The notes under the pieces are model-generated. The model was not told the DNA's origin and made no database searches. It saw only the letters and a list, made by a program, of their open reading frames with translations. Shown in pieces: positions 1 through 8,840 of a DNA stretch of 26,381 bases; the first letter of the stretch is position 1; the number at the start of each line of letters is the position of its first letter. Made by a program: the position numbers and the translations under genes. This DNA comes from Actinobacteria bacterium casp-actino8 (GTDB taxonomy: Bacteria; Actinomycetota; Acidimicrobiia; Acidimicrobiales; Ilumatobacteraceae). The stretch lies in the NCBI GenBank assembly GCA_001510455.1, contig LFFH01000009.1, positions 1 through 26,381 of the forward strand, read 5' to 3'.

Positions 1-1110
1 TGCGACGGCGGCCCCTCGCAGACGTTCGACACCGTGGACGACGGCGTGGTGTCCATCGGTGCGAATATCGGCTCCCAACTTCGACAACTCCTCGACGTAC
101 CGAAAGCGCCCGGGATACAGGTTCTCGGTCATGACACCCACTCCGTCGGCAACGGCCATCATCGTGACGAGAAGTGGTTTGTAATCGGTCGCCACACCCG
201 GATACGGAAGCGTCTGAACATCGACGGTGGTGAGACGCCGATCGATCGACACCCGAATTCCGTCGGTCACCTCCTCGATGTTCACCCCCATGTCGATCAG
301 TTTGCGAGTGAACATCGCCATGTGTTCGATAACGGCTCCACGCACCACGATGTCACCACCGAGTACTGCGGTGGCCGCCATGTACGTGGCCGCCTGGATT
401 CGATCGTTGACCACGGTGTGGGTCGTGGGTGCGAGCGAGCCTCGCGGTACGCCCTCGATACGCAGGAGATCGGTTCCGATACCGTCGATCCGCGCTCCCA
501 TTTCCACCAGTAGTCGAGCGAGATCGGCCACCTCCGGTTCGCGGGCCGCGTGCCGAATCGTCGTCGAACCATCGGCGTGAACGGCTGCGCACATGATGTT
601 CTCGGTCGCACCGACCGATGGATAGTCGAGGACGACATCGGCACCGCGAAGGCGGTCGACGCGAGCCTCGAGGTGAGTGGCGTCGACTTCGAAGCGGGCT
701 CCCATCGCCGTCAGGCCGGCCACGTGCATGTCGATCGGTCGGGAACCAAAATCGTCACCGCCGGGCATGTCGAGTCGCACGTGGCCACGACAGGCGAGCA
801 AAGGTCCGAGCAGATTGATCGATGCCCGGATACTCCCCACTTCATCGGGTGGCGCGACCGACGCGACCGCGCCACCGTTGACGAGGACGAGTTCGTGCGA
901 ACCCGGAGACGTGAACTTCACGTCGACGCCGAGAGAACTGAGCAAGGCCGCCATGGCCTCGACATCGGATATCTCGGGCACGTTGGTCAGACGATGTTCT
1001 CCCGAGGCGTACAAAGAAGCCACCATCAACTTGAGGACCGAGTTCTTGGCGCCCGGAACGTCGACCGTCCCGCTGAGCGGACCACTTCGATGTGCCACGA
1101 TCCGACTCAT
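1..1110 (-). CDS. murA: UDP-N-acetylglucosamine 1-carboxyvinyltransferase MurA (3' end beyond window)
   Basis: Transfers enolpyruvate from PEP to UDP-GlcNAc, the first committed step of peptidoglycan synthesis, in the cytoplasm. The reading frame stays open to the window edge: 370 codons are visible of a family length near 420, so about 50 C-terminal residues are missing. Seen: the substrate-binding Lys22-Asn23 in VPGAKNSVLK near the N terminus, the loop PGGDDFGSRPIDMH around residues 116-129, and the motif PGRFRYVEEL near the visible end. The loop residue that is the reactive Cys115 in E. coli is Asp119 here. In the family a Cys-to-Asp change keeps activity but abolishes fosfomycin alkylation. 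The ATG at 1110 was chosen because the protein then begins as MurA proteins do. It diverges from the MFS gene with only 23 bases between the two starts. Confidence 0.96.
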   Translation of the reverse strand, partial: MSRIVAHRSGPLSGTVDVPGAKNSVLKLMVASLYASGEHRLTNVPEISDVEAMAALLSSLGVDVKFTSPGSHELVLVNGGAVASVAPPDEVGSIRASINLLGPLLACRGHVRLDMPGGDDFGSRPIDMHVAGLTAMGARFEVDATHLEARVDRLRGADVVLDYPSVGATENIMCAAVHADGSTTIRHAAREPEVADLARLLVEMGARIDGIGTDLLRIEGVPRGSLAPTTHTVVNDRIQAATYMAATAVLGGDIVVRGAVIEHMAMFTRKLIDMGVNIEEVTDGIRVSIDRRLTTVDVQTLPYPGVATDYKPLLVTMMAVADGVGVMTENLYPGRFRYVEELSKLGADIRTDGHHAVVHGVERLRGAAVA

Positions 1111-1133
1111 ACGGCCACCAGTATGCTCGGCCC
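1111..1133. promoter_or_regulatory. Overlapping divergent leaderless promoters for murA and the MFS gene
   Basis: Only 23 bases separate two divergent starts. On the plus strand TATGCT (1122-1127) is followed by exactly six bases and the GTG at 1134, the spacing expected if transcription starts at the start codon. On the minus strand TACTGG(T) (1123-1117) stands about seven bases before the murA ATG; this box is weaker. The two candidate -10 boxes share bases 1122-1123. No Shine-Dalgarno sequence fits in the gap. The promoter call is inferred from spacing. Confidence 0.5.
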
Positions 1134-2714
1134 GTGGCTCCGACGACCAGGCATGTCGTTCGCCGCTGGTCGATCGAGGACGAGAAGTGGCTCGTCGACA
1201 CTCGTGACGACCTCGTGACCGAGGAGATCTCGAGTCGACACGACGACCTCGTCGAGTTCAGCCAGTCGAAGGGTCCGTTCCGCTCGTATCGACGCGTCGT
1301 TCGATCCGAGATCGACGACGACGGTTCTCGGCTCGTCGAGGAGACCGAATACTCACTCGTGGTGCCATGGTTCGGTTGGATGTTCCGACCCCTCGTCGAC
1401 CGCACCATTCGACGACGACGCCCAGGCGCCGACACCAATCCCTGGTGGGCCCCACCTGATCGACTCGACGAACGACAGGTTCTCGTTCTCGGACTCCTCG
1501 CTGCGGCCAGCCTGCTCTCGGCCTTCGTGAACACACTCTTCACGCAGACCGTCGCCTTCGCCGGAGACGATCTCGGCGTGGGTGACTGGGGACGCGGAGT
1601 CGGCGGAACGATCGTGAGACTCGGCATTCTCATCGGATTGCCAGCTGCGCTCGCTGCCGATCGCCTGGGTCGACGACGCGTCGTGATCGTTCTCGCCTGG
1701 TGTGCTCCACTCCTCGCTGCTCTCGGGGCTCTGGCCCCCAACTTCCCGATCCTCGTCGCCACTCAGACGTTGAGTCGGCCACTCGGTCTGGCCCTCGACT
1801 TGCTCGTCGCCGTGATCGCCGCCGAGGAGATGCCGCGAAACACGCGGGCCTACGCAGTGAGCATCCTCGCCATGGCGAGTGGCATCGGGGCCGGAGTCGC
1901 CGTGATCGCTCTACCACTCGCCGACCTCGGACCCGATGGATGGCGATTCATCTACGCGCTGTCACTCGTGTGGCTACTGGTCGCCGTCGACCTCACACGT
2001 CGACTCCCGGAGACGAAACGTTTCGAGACCTATCTCGAACGACACATCGAACAACGGACCGAGATATCTCCCGAGTCCGATGTCCCGATGCAAGGAAATC
2101 GCCTCGCCATCCAGATGTCGGTCGCGTTCTTCGGCAATCTCCTCATCGCACCGGCCTCGTTCTTCCAGAACGCATTCCTGAAGGACGAACGAGGCTTCTC
2201 GGCCGGCATGGTGACGGTCTTCGCCTTCGCGTCGGCGACCCCGGCCGTGATCGGTCTCGTCGTCGGGGGTCGGATCGCCGACCGTCGAGGGCGTCGTCGT
2301 CTGGCCACCGTCTGCATTCCGATCGGTGGCACCCTGCTCGCGACGACTTTCTGGTTGTCGGGACCACTCATGTGGACCACGGCGGTCGTGGGTGCCATCG
2401 TGGCCGCCACGGCCTATCCCCCTCTCGCCGTGTATCGCACCGAACTCTTCCCCACCGGCCGACGAGGACGGGCCGCTTTCCTCATCCTCGCCAGCGCGCT
2501 CGTGGGAGGGAGCATCTCACTCTTGGCCACCGGAGCTCTCCTCGATCGGGGTGTCGCTCACGGACCAATCATGAGCGTTCTGCTCGTCGGCACTCTGGCC
2601 GTCACGCTCATCGTCTGGCGTACCTACCCCGAGACCGCTCACCGCGAACTGGAAGACATCAATCCAGGTGATCGAGACTCGATCAACCCCCCAGGATCCG
2701 TCGAGCCTCGCTGA
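1134..2714 (+). CDS. MFS transporter with a cytoplasmic N-terminal extension
   Basis: Predicted inner-membrane transporter of the major facilitator superfamily; substrate not identifiable. Hydrophobic helices start near residue 112 of 526. The MFS loop motif appears twice, as AADRLGRRRV after the second helix and as GGRIADRRGRRRL in the second half, which is the usual two-bundle layout. PETKR follows the sixth helix and YPETAHRELED ends the last one, as in sugar- and metabolite-type MFS proteins. The first ~110 residues are soluble, rich in charge, and not part of a normal MFS fold. I chose the GTG at 1134, which sits six bases after TATGCT; an in-frame ATG at 1092 would add 14 residues but run into murA. 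The 3' end overlaps the convergent J-domain gene by 32 bases. Confidence 0.8.
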   Translation: MAPTTRHVVRRWSIEDEKWLVDTRDDLVTEEISSRHDDLVEFSQSKGPFRSYRRVVRSEIDDDGSRLVEETEYSLVVPWFGWMFRPLVDRTIRRRRPGADTNPWWAPPDRLDERQVLVLGLLAAASLLSAFVNTLFTQTVAFAGDDLGVGDWGRGVGGTIVRLGILIGLPAALAADRLGRRRVVIVLAWCAPLLAALGALAPNFPILVATQTLSRPLGLALDLLVAVIAAEEMPRNTRAYAVSILAMASGIGAGVAVIALPLADLGPDGWRFIYALSLVWLLVAVDLTRRLPETKRFETYLERHIEQRTEISPESDVPMQGNRLAIQMSVAFFGNLLIAPASFFQNAFLKDERGFSAGMVTVFAFASATPAVIGLVVGGRIADRRGRRRLATVCIPIGGTLLATTFWLSGPLMWTTAVVGAIVAATAYPPLAVYRTELFPTGRRGRAAFLILASALVGGSISLLATGALLDRGVAHGPIMSVLLVGTLAVTLIVWRTYPETAHRELEDINPGDRDSINPPGSVEPR

Positions 2715-3381
2715 GATCGCCGATCGAGGTGCTGGCCGTCGAGTGATCACCACCGTGATCGGGGTGAACTTCGCGCAGTCGTCGGCGGAAACGTTCGGAC
2801 ACTTCGCGCTTCGATGGTTTGGTGGTTCCTTCCGGAAAGCCGAGAACGTCGAGTGCCCACGCCCGAGGATCGGCGAGTGACCGAAGAGACGACGTCTTCG
2901 AGCCAGCCAAGTGAGCGACGAACGCAGCACCGAGTGGACCACGCCACGCCAACGACTTCGTGATCACCGATTCGAGATCACGTCGGGTGGCACGATCGAG
3001 ACGTTCGAGCGCGTAGATCGCACCCAACACCTGCTGCATCGGACTTCCTTGTGAATCGAGGTCGAACTCGATGTCGTCGCCGACTCCGAACAGACGATGT
3101 CGACTCACGGCGAGGCCGTGTCGATCGACCTGAAAGCGGTGGCGCAGCCGGGGCTGAACCACTCGCTCACCACGCTGGATCTGGCTCAGAAGTCGATGGG
3201 TGTCGGGAAGCAGGTCGTCGTCGACATCAGCGGCGTGTCGTGCGATGACGGCGCCGAGTAGGAGTCCACCGAACCCGGGTGCCGGATCACAGGGCAGGAC
3301 CATGTGACCGAGTGACAGTCGACGCGTCGGTGTGAGAGGACGGGTGTGCCAGATCTCGAGCTCGGCGAGCAGGACGCTCAT
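2683..3381 (-). CDS. J-domain protein with the J domain at the C terminus
   Basis: A 232-residue protein whose last ~55 residues read as a J domain: an amphipathic basic segment (RFRRRLREV), the invariant HPD tripeptide at 206-208 followed by HGGD, then a closing helix ending ARRILGG. J domains stimulate the ATPase of DnaK/Hsp70 through HPD. The ~175 residues before it match no family I recognise; they contain a run with many histidines and arginines near residues 75-100. No glycine/phenylalanine linker or zinc-binding CxxCxGxG repeats are present, so this is not a canonical DnaJ. The ATG at 3381 lies four bases after the stop of the upstream repeat protein, so translation is probably coupled. 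It is the last gene of the minus-strand group and overlaps the MFS gene tail to tail. Client and role are unknown. Confidence 0.72.
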   Translation of the reverse strand: MSVLLAELEIWHTRPLTPTRRLSLGHMVLPCDPAPGFGGLLLGAVIARHAADVDDDLLPDTHRLLSQIQRGERVVQPRLRHRFQVDRHGLAVSRHRLFGVGDDIEFDLDSQGSPMQQVLGAIYALERLDRATRRDLESVITKSLAWRGPLGAAFVAHLAGSKTSSLRSLADPRAWALDVLGFPEGTTKPSKREVSERFRRRLREVHPDHGGDHSTASTSIGDLSEARRILGG

Positions 3382-3385
3382 GACA

Positions 3386-3820
3386 TCATTCGTCGTCGAA
3401 GGCGACGTTGTCGTACTCGTCGAGGATCGACTCGACCAGATCCTCAGCGGCCGTCGGTACCACCAGGATTTCCTCGGTCCAACGATGGGTGATGCGGGCC
3501 GCCACCAATCGCTCGGTGATCTCGCGGCGTTCTTGCATCGAGTAGTCGTCGAGGTCGTACTCGGTGACTTCGTCACCGTCACCGACTCCGCCTTGAACCG
3601 CTGTCGCTCCGATGCCGAGTTCTTTCTCGAGACGATCGAAGAGTCGATCCACGATGCTCTCGTGTTCTTCGGGAACGACGAGTTCGGATTCGACCCACGC
3701 GTGCGAGATGTCGGCGTTGGCGAGCAACGCGGTGAGTTCGGCCTGCTGATCGGACGTCCACGACGACATGTCGTAGAACACGTTGGCAGCGTCCGGATCG
3801 AGCGGGTTCCAGTCGGTCAC
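3386..3820 (-). CDS. Small acidic protein of two tandem copies of an unknown unit
   Basis: A 144-residue acidic protein that I do not recognise. It contains two copies of one unit with a period of 72 residues: about 19-66 and 93-140. Shared positions include a hydrophobic E(L/I)T..L..A.I pattern, then (S/T)H.W.E, LVVP and a closing E..V...(L)D helix. The two His-Trp pairs are at 40/42 and 112/114, and the two LVVP motifs at 47-50 and 119-122. The linker between the copies is glycine- and aspartate-rich. No signal peptide or membrane segment is seen. I chose the GTG at 3820 (VTDWNPLDPD) because it avoids the peptidase gene and follows a TAGCGT box by seven bases. The alternating beta/helix look resembles small ligand- or signal-binding domains such as DUF2007, but that is a guess. 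Confidence 0.65.
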   Translation of the reverse strand: MTDWNPLDPDAANVFYDMSSWTSDQQAELTALLANADISHAWVESELVVPEEHESIVDRLFDRLEKELGIGATAVQGGVGDGDEVTEYDLDDYSMQERREITERLVAARITHRWTEEILVVPTAAEDLVESILDEYDNVAFDDE

Positions 3821-3827
3821 GGCGGGA

Positions 3828-3833
3828 ACGCTA
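3828..3833 (-). promoter_or_regulatory. Candidate -10 box for the two-repeat protein gene
   Basis: TAGCGT on the minus strand, seven bases before the GTG at 3820, in the 20-base gap after the peptidase stop. It fits a near-leaderless internal promoter. There is no clear Shine-Dalgarno sequence in the gap. Confidence 0.35.
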
Positions 3834-3840
3834 CCCCCGC

Positions 3841-5613
3841 CTACGACAGGTGACGAATCAGAAAATCCTCGGTCCGACGGTATTCGTCGACTCGTGTCGC
3901 CCACGTTCGAAAACCGTGTCCCTCGCCTGGATATTCGACGTATTCGACGCGATTTCGAGCGCGGTCGGCGAGGCGTCGACTCTGATCGACTGCCACCACC
4001 GGATCGGCGTCACCGTGCAGAAGAAGGACGGGAACCGAGAGTTCGGTCGCTCGATGAATCGGTGATCTTTCCTTCGAGCGATCGATGGTGACGAGGGGGT
4101 CGCCCATCAGTGTTCGGTTGTAGTGCGCTTCGAACCGATGTGTCGTGCCGTCGAGGGCTGCGATGTCCGAAACCGGGTAGGCCACGACGACCGCGCTCAC
4201 CAGATCGGCACGCTCGAGTGCGACCACGAGCGCAGTGAGTCCACCGGCCGACGAACCGAGAACAGCGGTACCACGGGCGTTGAAACCATGACGTCGTTGG
4301 ACGTCTTCGAGAACGGTCATGACGTCACGTGCATCGAGGCGGCCCCACTCACCGTGGAGAGCATCGGTGTAGGCCCGACCATGACCGGTGCTTCCACGAT
4401 GATCGGGAACGAGAATCGAGTATCCACGATCGATCCAGAAGCTGAAGCGGGCATTGAACGACACCGTCCACTGATCGGTCGGTCCGCCGTGGATCCAGCA
4501 CAACAACGTCCCGTTCGATCGTGGAGCGCGATACAGACGCGCATGGAGGAGAGAGCCATCACCGTCGTCGACGGTCAGGAGATCGGGTTCGACCAGCGCG
4601 CGATGCCCTCCCCATTCGTACGTCGGGCCGACTGCGACGGTGCGACGCGACCAGTCGTCGGTGTCGTAGACCACGATCTGAGTCGGTGTCTTCCCCCCGG
4701 TGCGGATCGCCACCAGTCTCCTGCCCCTCCACGACAGTTGACCATGAATCGCCTTGGCGCGTTCGTCGATCCGTCCGGTCGTCGGATCGAACGTGCACAG
4801 TCGACCGAATCCGTTCTCGTTGCGAGCGAATGCGATGAGTGATCCATCCGGACTCCAGCACCACGAACGGAGTCGTTCACCCCAGGGCGGACCGCCGTGC
4901 TCGAACGACTCACCGATCCGTCGACCGTCGCCGGTGGTCACGTTGAGCCAACCACTCGCGTCGTCCAGCCAACCGATTCGTCGCCCGTCGAGATTCGTGT
5001 CGGGCTGCTGTACACGTCGACCGGCGACCGCCGACACGACACCGTGTTCGGACACGAGTTCACTCGCGTCCCACGGCATGTTCGGAGGGTTCCATCCGTG
5101 CCACACCACGCGCCCGTTCCACACGATCGGATCGATCACGAACGCGTGTCGACCCTCGTCCATCCGGCGCTCCGAACCGTCGTTGCGATCGATGACCCGA
5201 ATCTCGGCTTGGTCGACCACGATGACGACACCTGCTCCGCTCGGATCGACGATCGGTGACGACAGGGTGCGATCACCGGCCACGCCCAACACCCGAGTCG
5301 AACCGTCGAGACCGAACTCGACGAGGTCTCCGTCGGCCGCCACGGCGACGATGGCTCCCCCGTCCGGTGTCCAGTCGAACGTGCCGCCTCCCAGACCTCG
5401 CACACTGCGTACCGCGATGCCCGCCAGGACCCGCCACTCACTCGCCGGATCGTCGAGGTCGATCACCTCGACGAAGCTCTGCGGTTTGCGGTCCGATGTC
5501 GGATCGAAGGGTTCGGTCATCACGGCGGCCAGACGTCGTCCACTCGGATCGAGCCGAGGTTCACCGATCTCGCGGCCGGCCGAACAGTTCTCGAGTGTCA
5601 ACAGATCGGGCAC
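3841..5613 (-). CDS. S9 family serine peptidase (prolyl oligopeptidase / acylaminoacyl-peptidase type)
   Basis: A 590-residue cytoplasmic serine peptidase of the alpha/beta-hydrolase S9 family, which cleaves or deacylates short peptides. Residues ~1-340 look like a beta-propeller: recurring blades such as DWTPDGGAIVAVA and WSPDGSLIAFARN. The catalytic domain follows, with oxyanion motif IHGGPTDQW (~374-382), DHRGSTGHGRAY (~404-415), nucleophile Ser455 in GSSAGG, Asp537 in HGDADPVV and His566 in GEGHGF, so the triad is complete. No signal peptide is seen. The GTG at 5613 is chosen because TACCAT stands exactly six bases upstream; the nearby ATG at 5621 is in another frame. It diverges from glpX and leads a three-gene group with the two-repeat protein and the J-domain protein. 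Exact specificity (prolyl or acylaminoacyl) cannot be read from sequence. Confidence 0.9.
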   Translation of the reverse strand: MPDLLTLENCSAGREIGEPRLDPSGRRLAAVMTEPFDPTSDRKPQSFVEVIDLDDPASEWRVLAGIAVRSVRGLGGGTFDWTPDGGAIVAVAADGDLVEFGLDGSTRVLGVAGDRTLSSPIVDPSGAGVVIVVDQAEIRVIDRNDGSERRMDEGRHAFVIDPIVWNGRVVWHGWNPPNMPWDASELVSEHGVVSAVAGRRVQQPDTNLDGRRIGWLDDASGWLNVTTGDGRRIGESFEHGGPPWGERLRSWCWSPDGSLIAFARNENGFGRLCTFDPTTGRIDERAKAIHGQLSWRGRRLVAIRTGGKTPTQIVVYDTDDWSRRTVAVGPTYEWGGHRALVEPDLLTVDDGDGSLLHARLYRAPRSNGTLLCWIHGGPTDQWTVSFNARFSFWIDRGYSILVPDHRGSTGHGRAYTDALHGEWGRLDARDVMTVLEDVQRRHGFNARGTAVLGSSAGGLTALVVALERADLVSAVVVAYPVSDIAALDGTTHRFEAHYNRTLMGDPLVTIDRSKERSPIHRATELSVPVLLLHGDADPVVAVDQSRRLADRARNRVEYVEYPGEGHGFRTWATRVDEYRRTEDFLIRHLS

Positions 5614-5680
5614 CTCGCCATGGTAGGGAAGTCACCAGCGCCACCGTGGACGACCCTCGAACCACGACTACGGTGTGTTC
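5614..5680. promoter_or_regulatory. Divergent leaderless promoters of the S9 peptidase and glpX
   Basis: The 67 bases between the two starts carry a TANNNT box placed six bases before each start codon. On the minus strand it is TACCAT at 5620-5625 ahead of the GTG at 5613. On the plus strand it is TACGGT at 5669-5674 ahead of the ATG at 5681. Neither start has a Shine-Dalgarno sequence. The promoter assignment is inferred from position and has not been measured. Confidence 0.55.
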
Positions 5681-6667
5681 ATGCCCGAAACACCGTCCCG
5701 CAACCTGGCCATGGAGCTCGTCCGGGTCACCGAATCGGCCGCTCTCGCCGCCTCGCGTTGGGTCGGCCGTGGCGACAAGAACGGTGCCGACGGTGCAGCA
5801 GTCGAAGCAATGCGTACCGTTCTGGCCACGGTTCCGATGGATGGCGTGGTCGTCATCGGAGAGGGCGAGAAGGACGAAGCGCCGATGCTCTTCAACGGAG
5901 AGATCGTGGGAGACGGCTCGAACACCAAGACCGATGTGGCCGTCGATCCGATCGACGGCACGACCCTCACCGCTCTCGGACGTGGCAATGCCCTCGCCGT
6001 CATCGCCGTGTCCGAACGCGGCACCATGTTCAATCCCGGCCCCTGCGTCTACATGGAAAAGATCGCCGTCGGACCAGCGGCGGCCGGCCACATCGACATC
6101 AATGCGTCACCCACCCAGAATCTGAAATGGATCGCCAAGGCCAAGGGTGAGAGCGTGCGCGACCTGACGGTGGTCATCCTCGACCGTGATCGCCACAAGG
6201 ATCTGATCGAAGAAGTACGCGAGTCGGGAGCCCGCATCAAACTCATCAGCGACGGCGACATCTTCGGCGCCATCGCCACCGCCTGGCCCGACGCCGGTGT
6301 CGACGTCCTCTTCGGTATCGGCGGAACACCGGAAGGTGTCACGGCCGCAGCAGCCCTGAAATGTATGGGCGGTGAGATCCAGGGCAAGTTGTGGACACGT
6401 AGCGAAACCGAACGCAACGCGGCCGTGGCCGAGGGATACGACCTCGATCGAGTTCTCATGACCGACGATCTGGTGCGAGGTGACAACTGCTTCTTCGCCG
6501 CCACCGGCGTGACCGACGGTGAACTTCTGAACGGTGTTCGCTTCCATGCCGGTGGGGCGACCACTCAGAGCCTCGTCATGCGCTCGCTGTCGGGAACGGT
6601 GCGGTTGATCGAAGCCCGCCATCGTCTCGACAAGCTTCGCGAGATCTCGACCATCGACTACGAGTGA
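5681..6667 (+). CDS. glpX: Fructose-1,6-bisphosphatase class II (GlpX)
   Basis: Hydrolyses fructose 1,6-bisphosphate to fructose 6-phosphate, the committed gluconeogenic step; class II is the form used by most actinobacteria. The 328 residues match the family length. Seen: the metal and phosphate motifs GEGEKDEAP (60-68) and DPIDGTTLT (89-97), then [21 protein letters not shown] and the C-terminal [13 protein letters not shown], all characteristic of GlpX. I chose the ATG at 5681 because the -10 box TACGGT ends seven bases before it; an in-frame GTG at 5675 would add two residues. Its product can feed GlmS, which uses fructose 6-phosphate, though the two genes are far apart here. A strong inverted repeat begins at its stop codon. 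Confidence 0.96.
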   Translation: MPETPSRNLAMELVRVTESAALAASRWVGRGDKNGADGAAVEAMRTVLATVPMDGVVVIGEGEKDEAPMLFNGEIVGDGSNTKTDVAVDPIDGTTLTALGRGNALAVIAVSERGTMFNPGPCVYMEKIAVGPAAAGHIDINASPTQNLKWIAKAKGESVRDLTVVILDRDRHKDLIEEVRESGARIKLISDGDIFGAIATAWPDAGVDVLFGIGGTPEGVTAAAALKCMGGEIQGKLWTRSETERNAAVAEGYDLDRVLMTDDLVRGDNCFFAATGVTDGELLNGVRFHAGGATTQSLVMRSLSGTVRLIEARHRLDKLREISTIDYE

Positions 6668-6711
6668 ACGTGAAAGGGGCGGGACCGAAGTCCCGCCCCT
6701 TTCACGTTCAC
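6664..6711. terminator. Bidirectional hairpin terminator between glpX and groEL
   Basis: A perfect 22-base inverted repeat, arms 6664-6685 and 6690-6711, with the four-base loop CGAA. It starts on the glpX stop codon and ends 10 bases before the groEL stop on the other strand, so it can serve both convergent genes. The upper stem is very GC-rich (GGGGCGGGAC). There is no T-tract on either side, as is common for actinobacterial hairpin terminators. Confidence 0.85.
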
Positions 6712-6721
6712 CGAATGGTGA

Positions 6722-8663
<1,942 letters not shown>

Positions 8664-8716
8664 GGTGGAATCCTCCGTGAGGGTGGACGTTGATGGATGA
8701 CGCTCTGCCGGAACGG

Positions 8717-8743
8717 TTAGCACTCGTCCCTGGCGAGTGCCAA
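8717..8743. promoter_or_regulatory. CIRCE operator, promoter-proximal (HrcA binding site)
   Basis: TTAGCACTC, nine bases, GAGTGCCAA: the CIRCE inverted repeat with one mismatch to the consensus second arm GAGTGCTAA. It abuts the -10 box of the groES promoter and covers the expected transcription start. CIRCE is bound by the heat-shock repressor HrcA, which is released on heat stress; hrcA itself is not in this window. Confidence 0.9.
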
Positions 8744-8772
8744 GGCTACGGGGCGAGACCGGCCGTTAGCAA
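8743..8772 (-). promoter_or_regulatory. groES-groEL promoter
   Basis: On the minus strand a -35-like TTGCTA (8767-8772) and a -10 TAGCCT (8743-8748) are separated by 18 bases. The -35 lies inside the distal CIRCE and the -10 touches the proximal CIRCE, so a bound repressor would occlude both. The predicted leader to the groES start is about 70 bases. Confidence 0.6.
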
Positions 8773-8792
8773 CCGGGGCCGCCGAGTGCTAA
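8766..8792. promoter_or_regulatory. CIRCE operator, distal copy
   Basis: TTAGCAACC, nine bases, GAGTGCTAA. The arm nearer 8792 is a perfect CIRCE half-site; the other arm differs at two positions (AC for CT). Its centre is 49 bases from the centre of the proximal CIRCE, and it covers the -35 region of the groES promoter. Confidence 0.8.
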
Positions 8793-8840
8793 CTCGTGTC
8801 CCCCACCCCCATCCACCCCGTCGTTCCCCTTGGTCTTCTG

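Noticed and set aside
1700..2671. A 323-codon frame on the same strand inside the MFS gene
   Set aside because: It is an Arg- and His-rich +1 reading of the MFS gene, whose own frame has clear transmembrane helices and motifs.
5675..5680. GTG start for glpX two codons before the ATG
   Set aside because: The -10 box TACGGT would run straight into it; the ATG at 5681 is at the proper distance.
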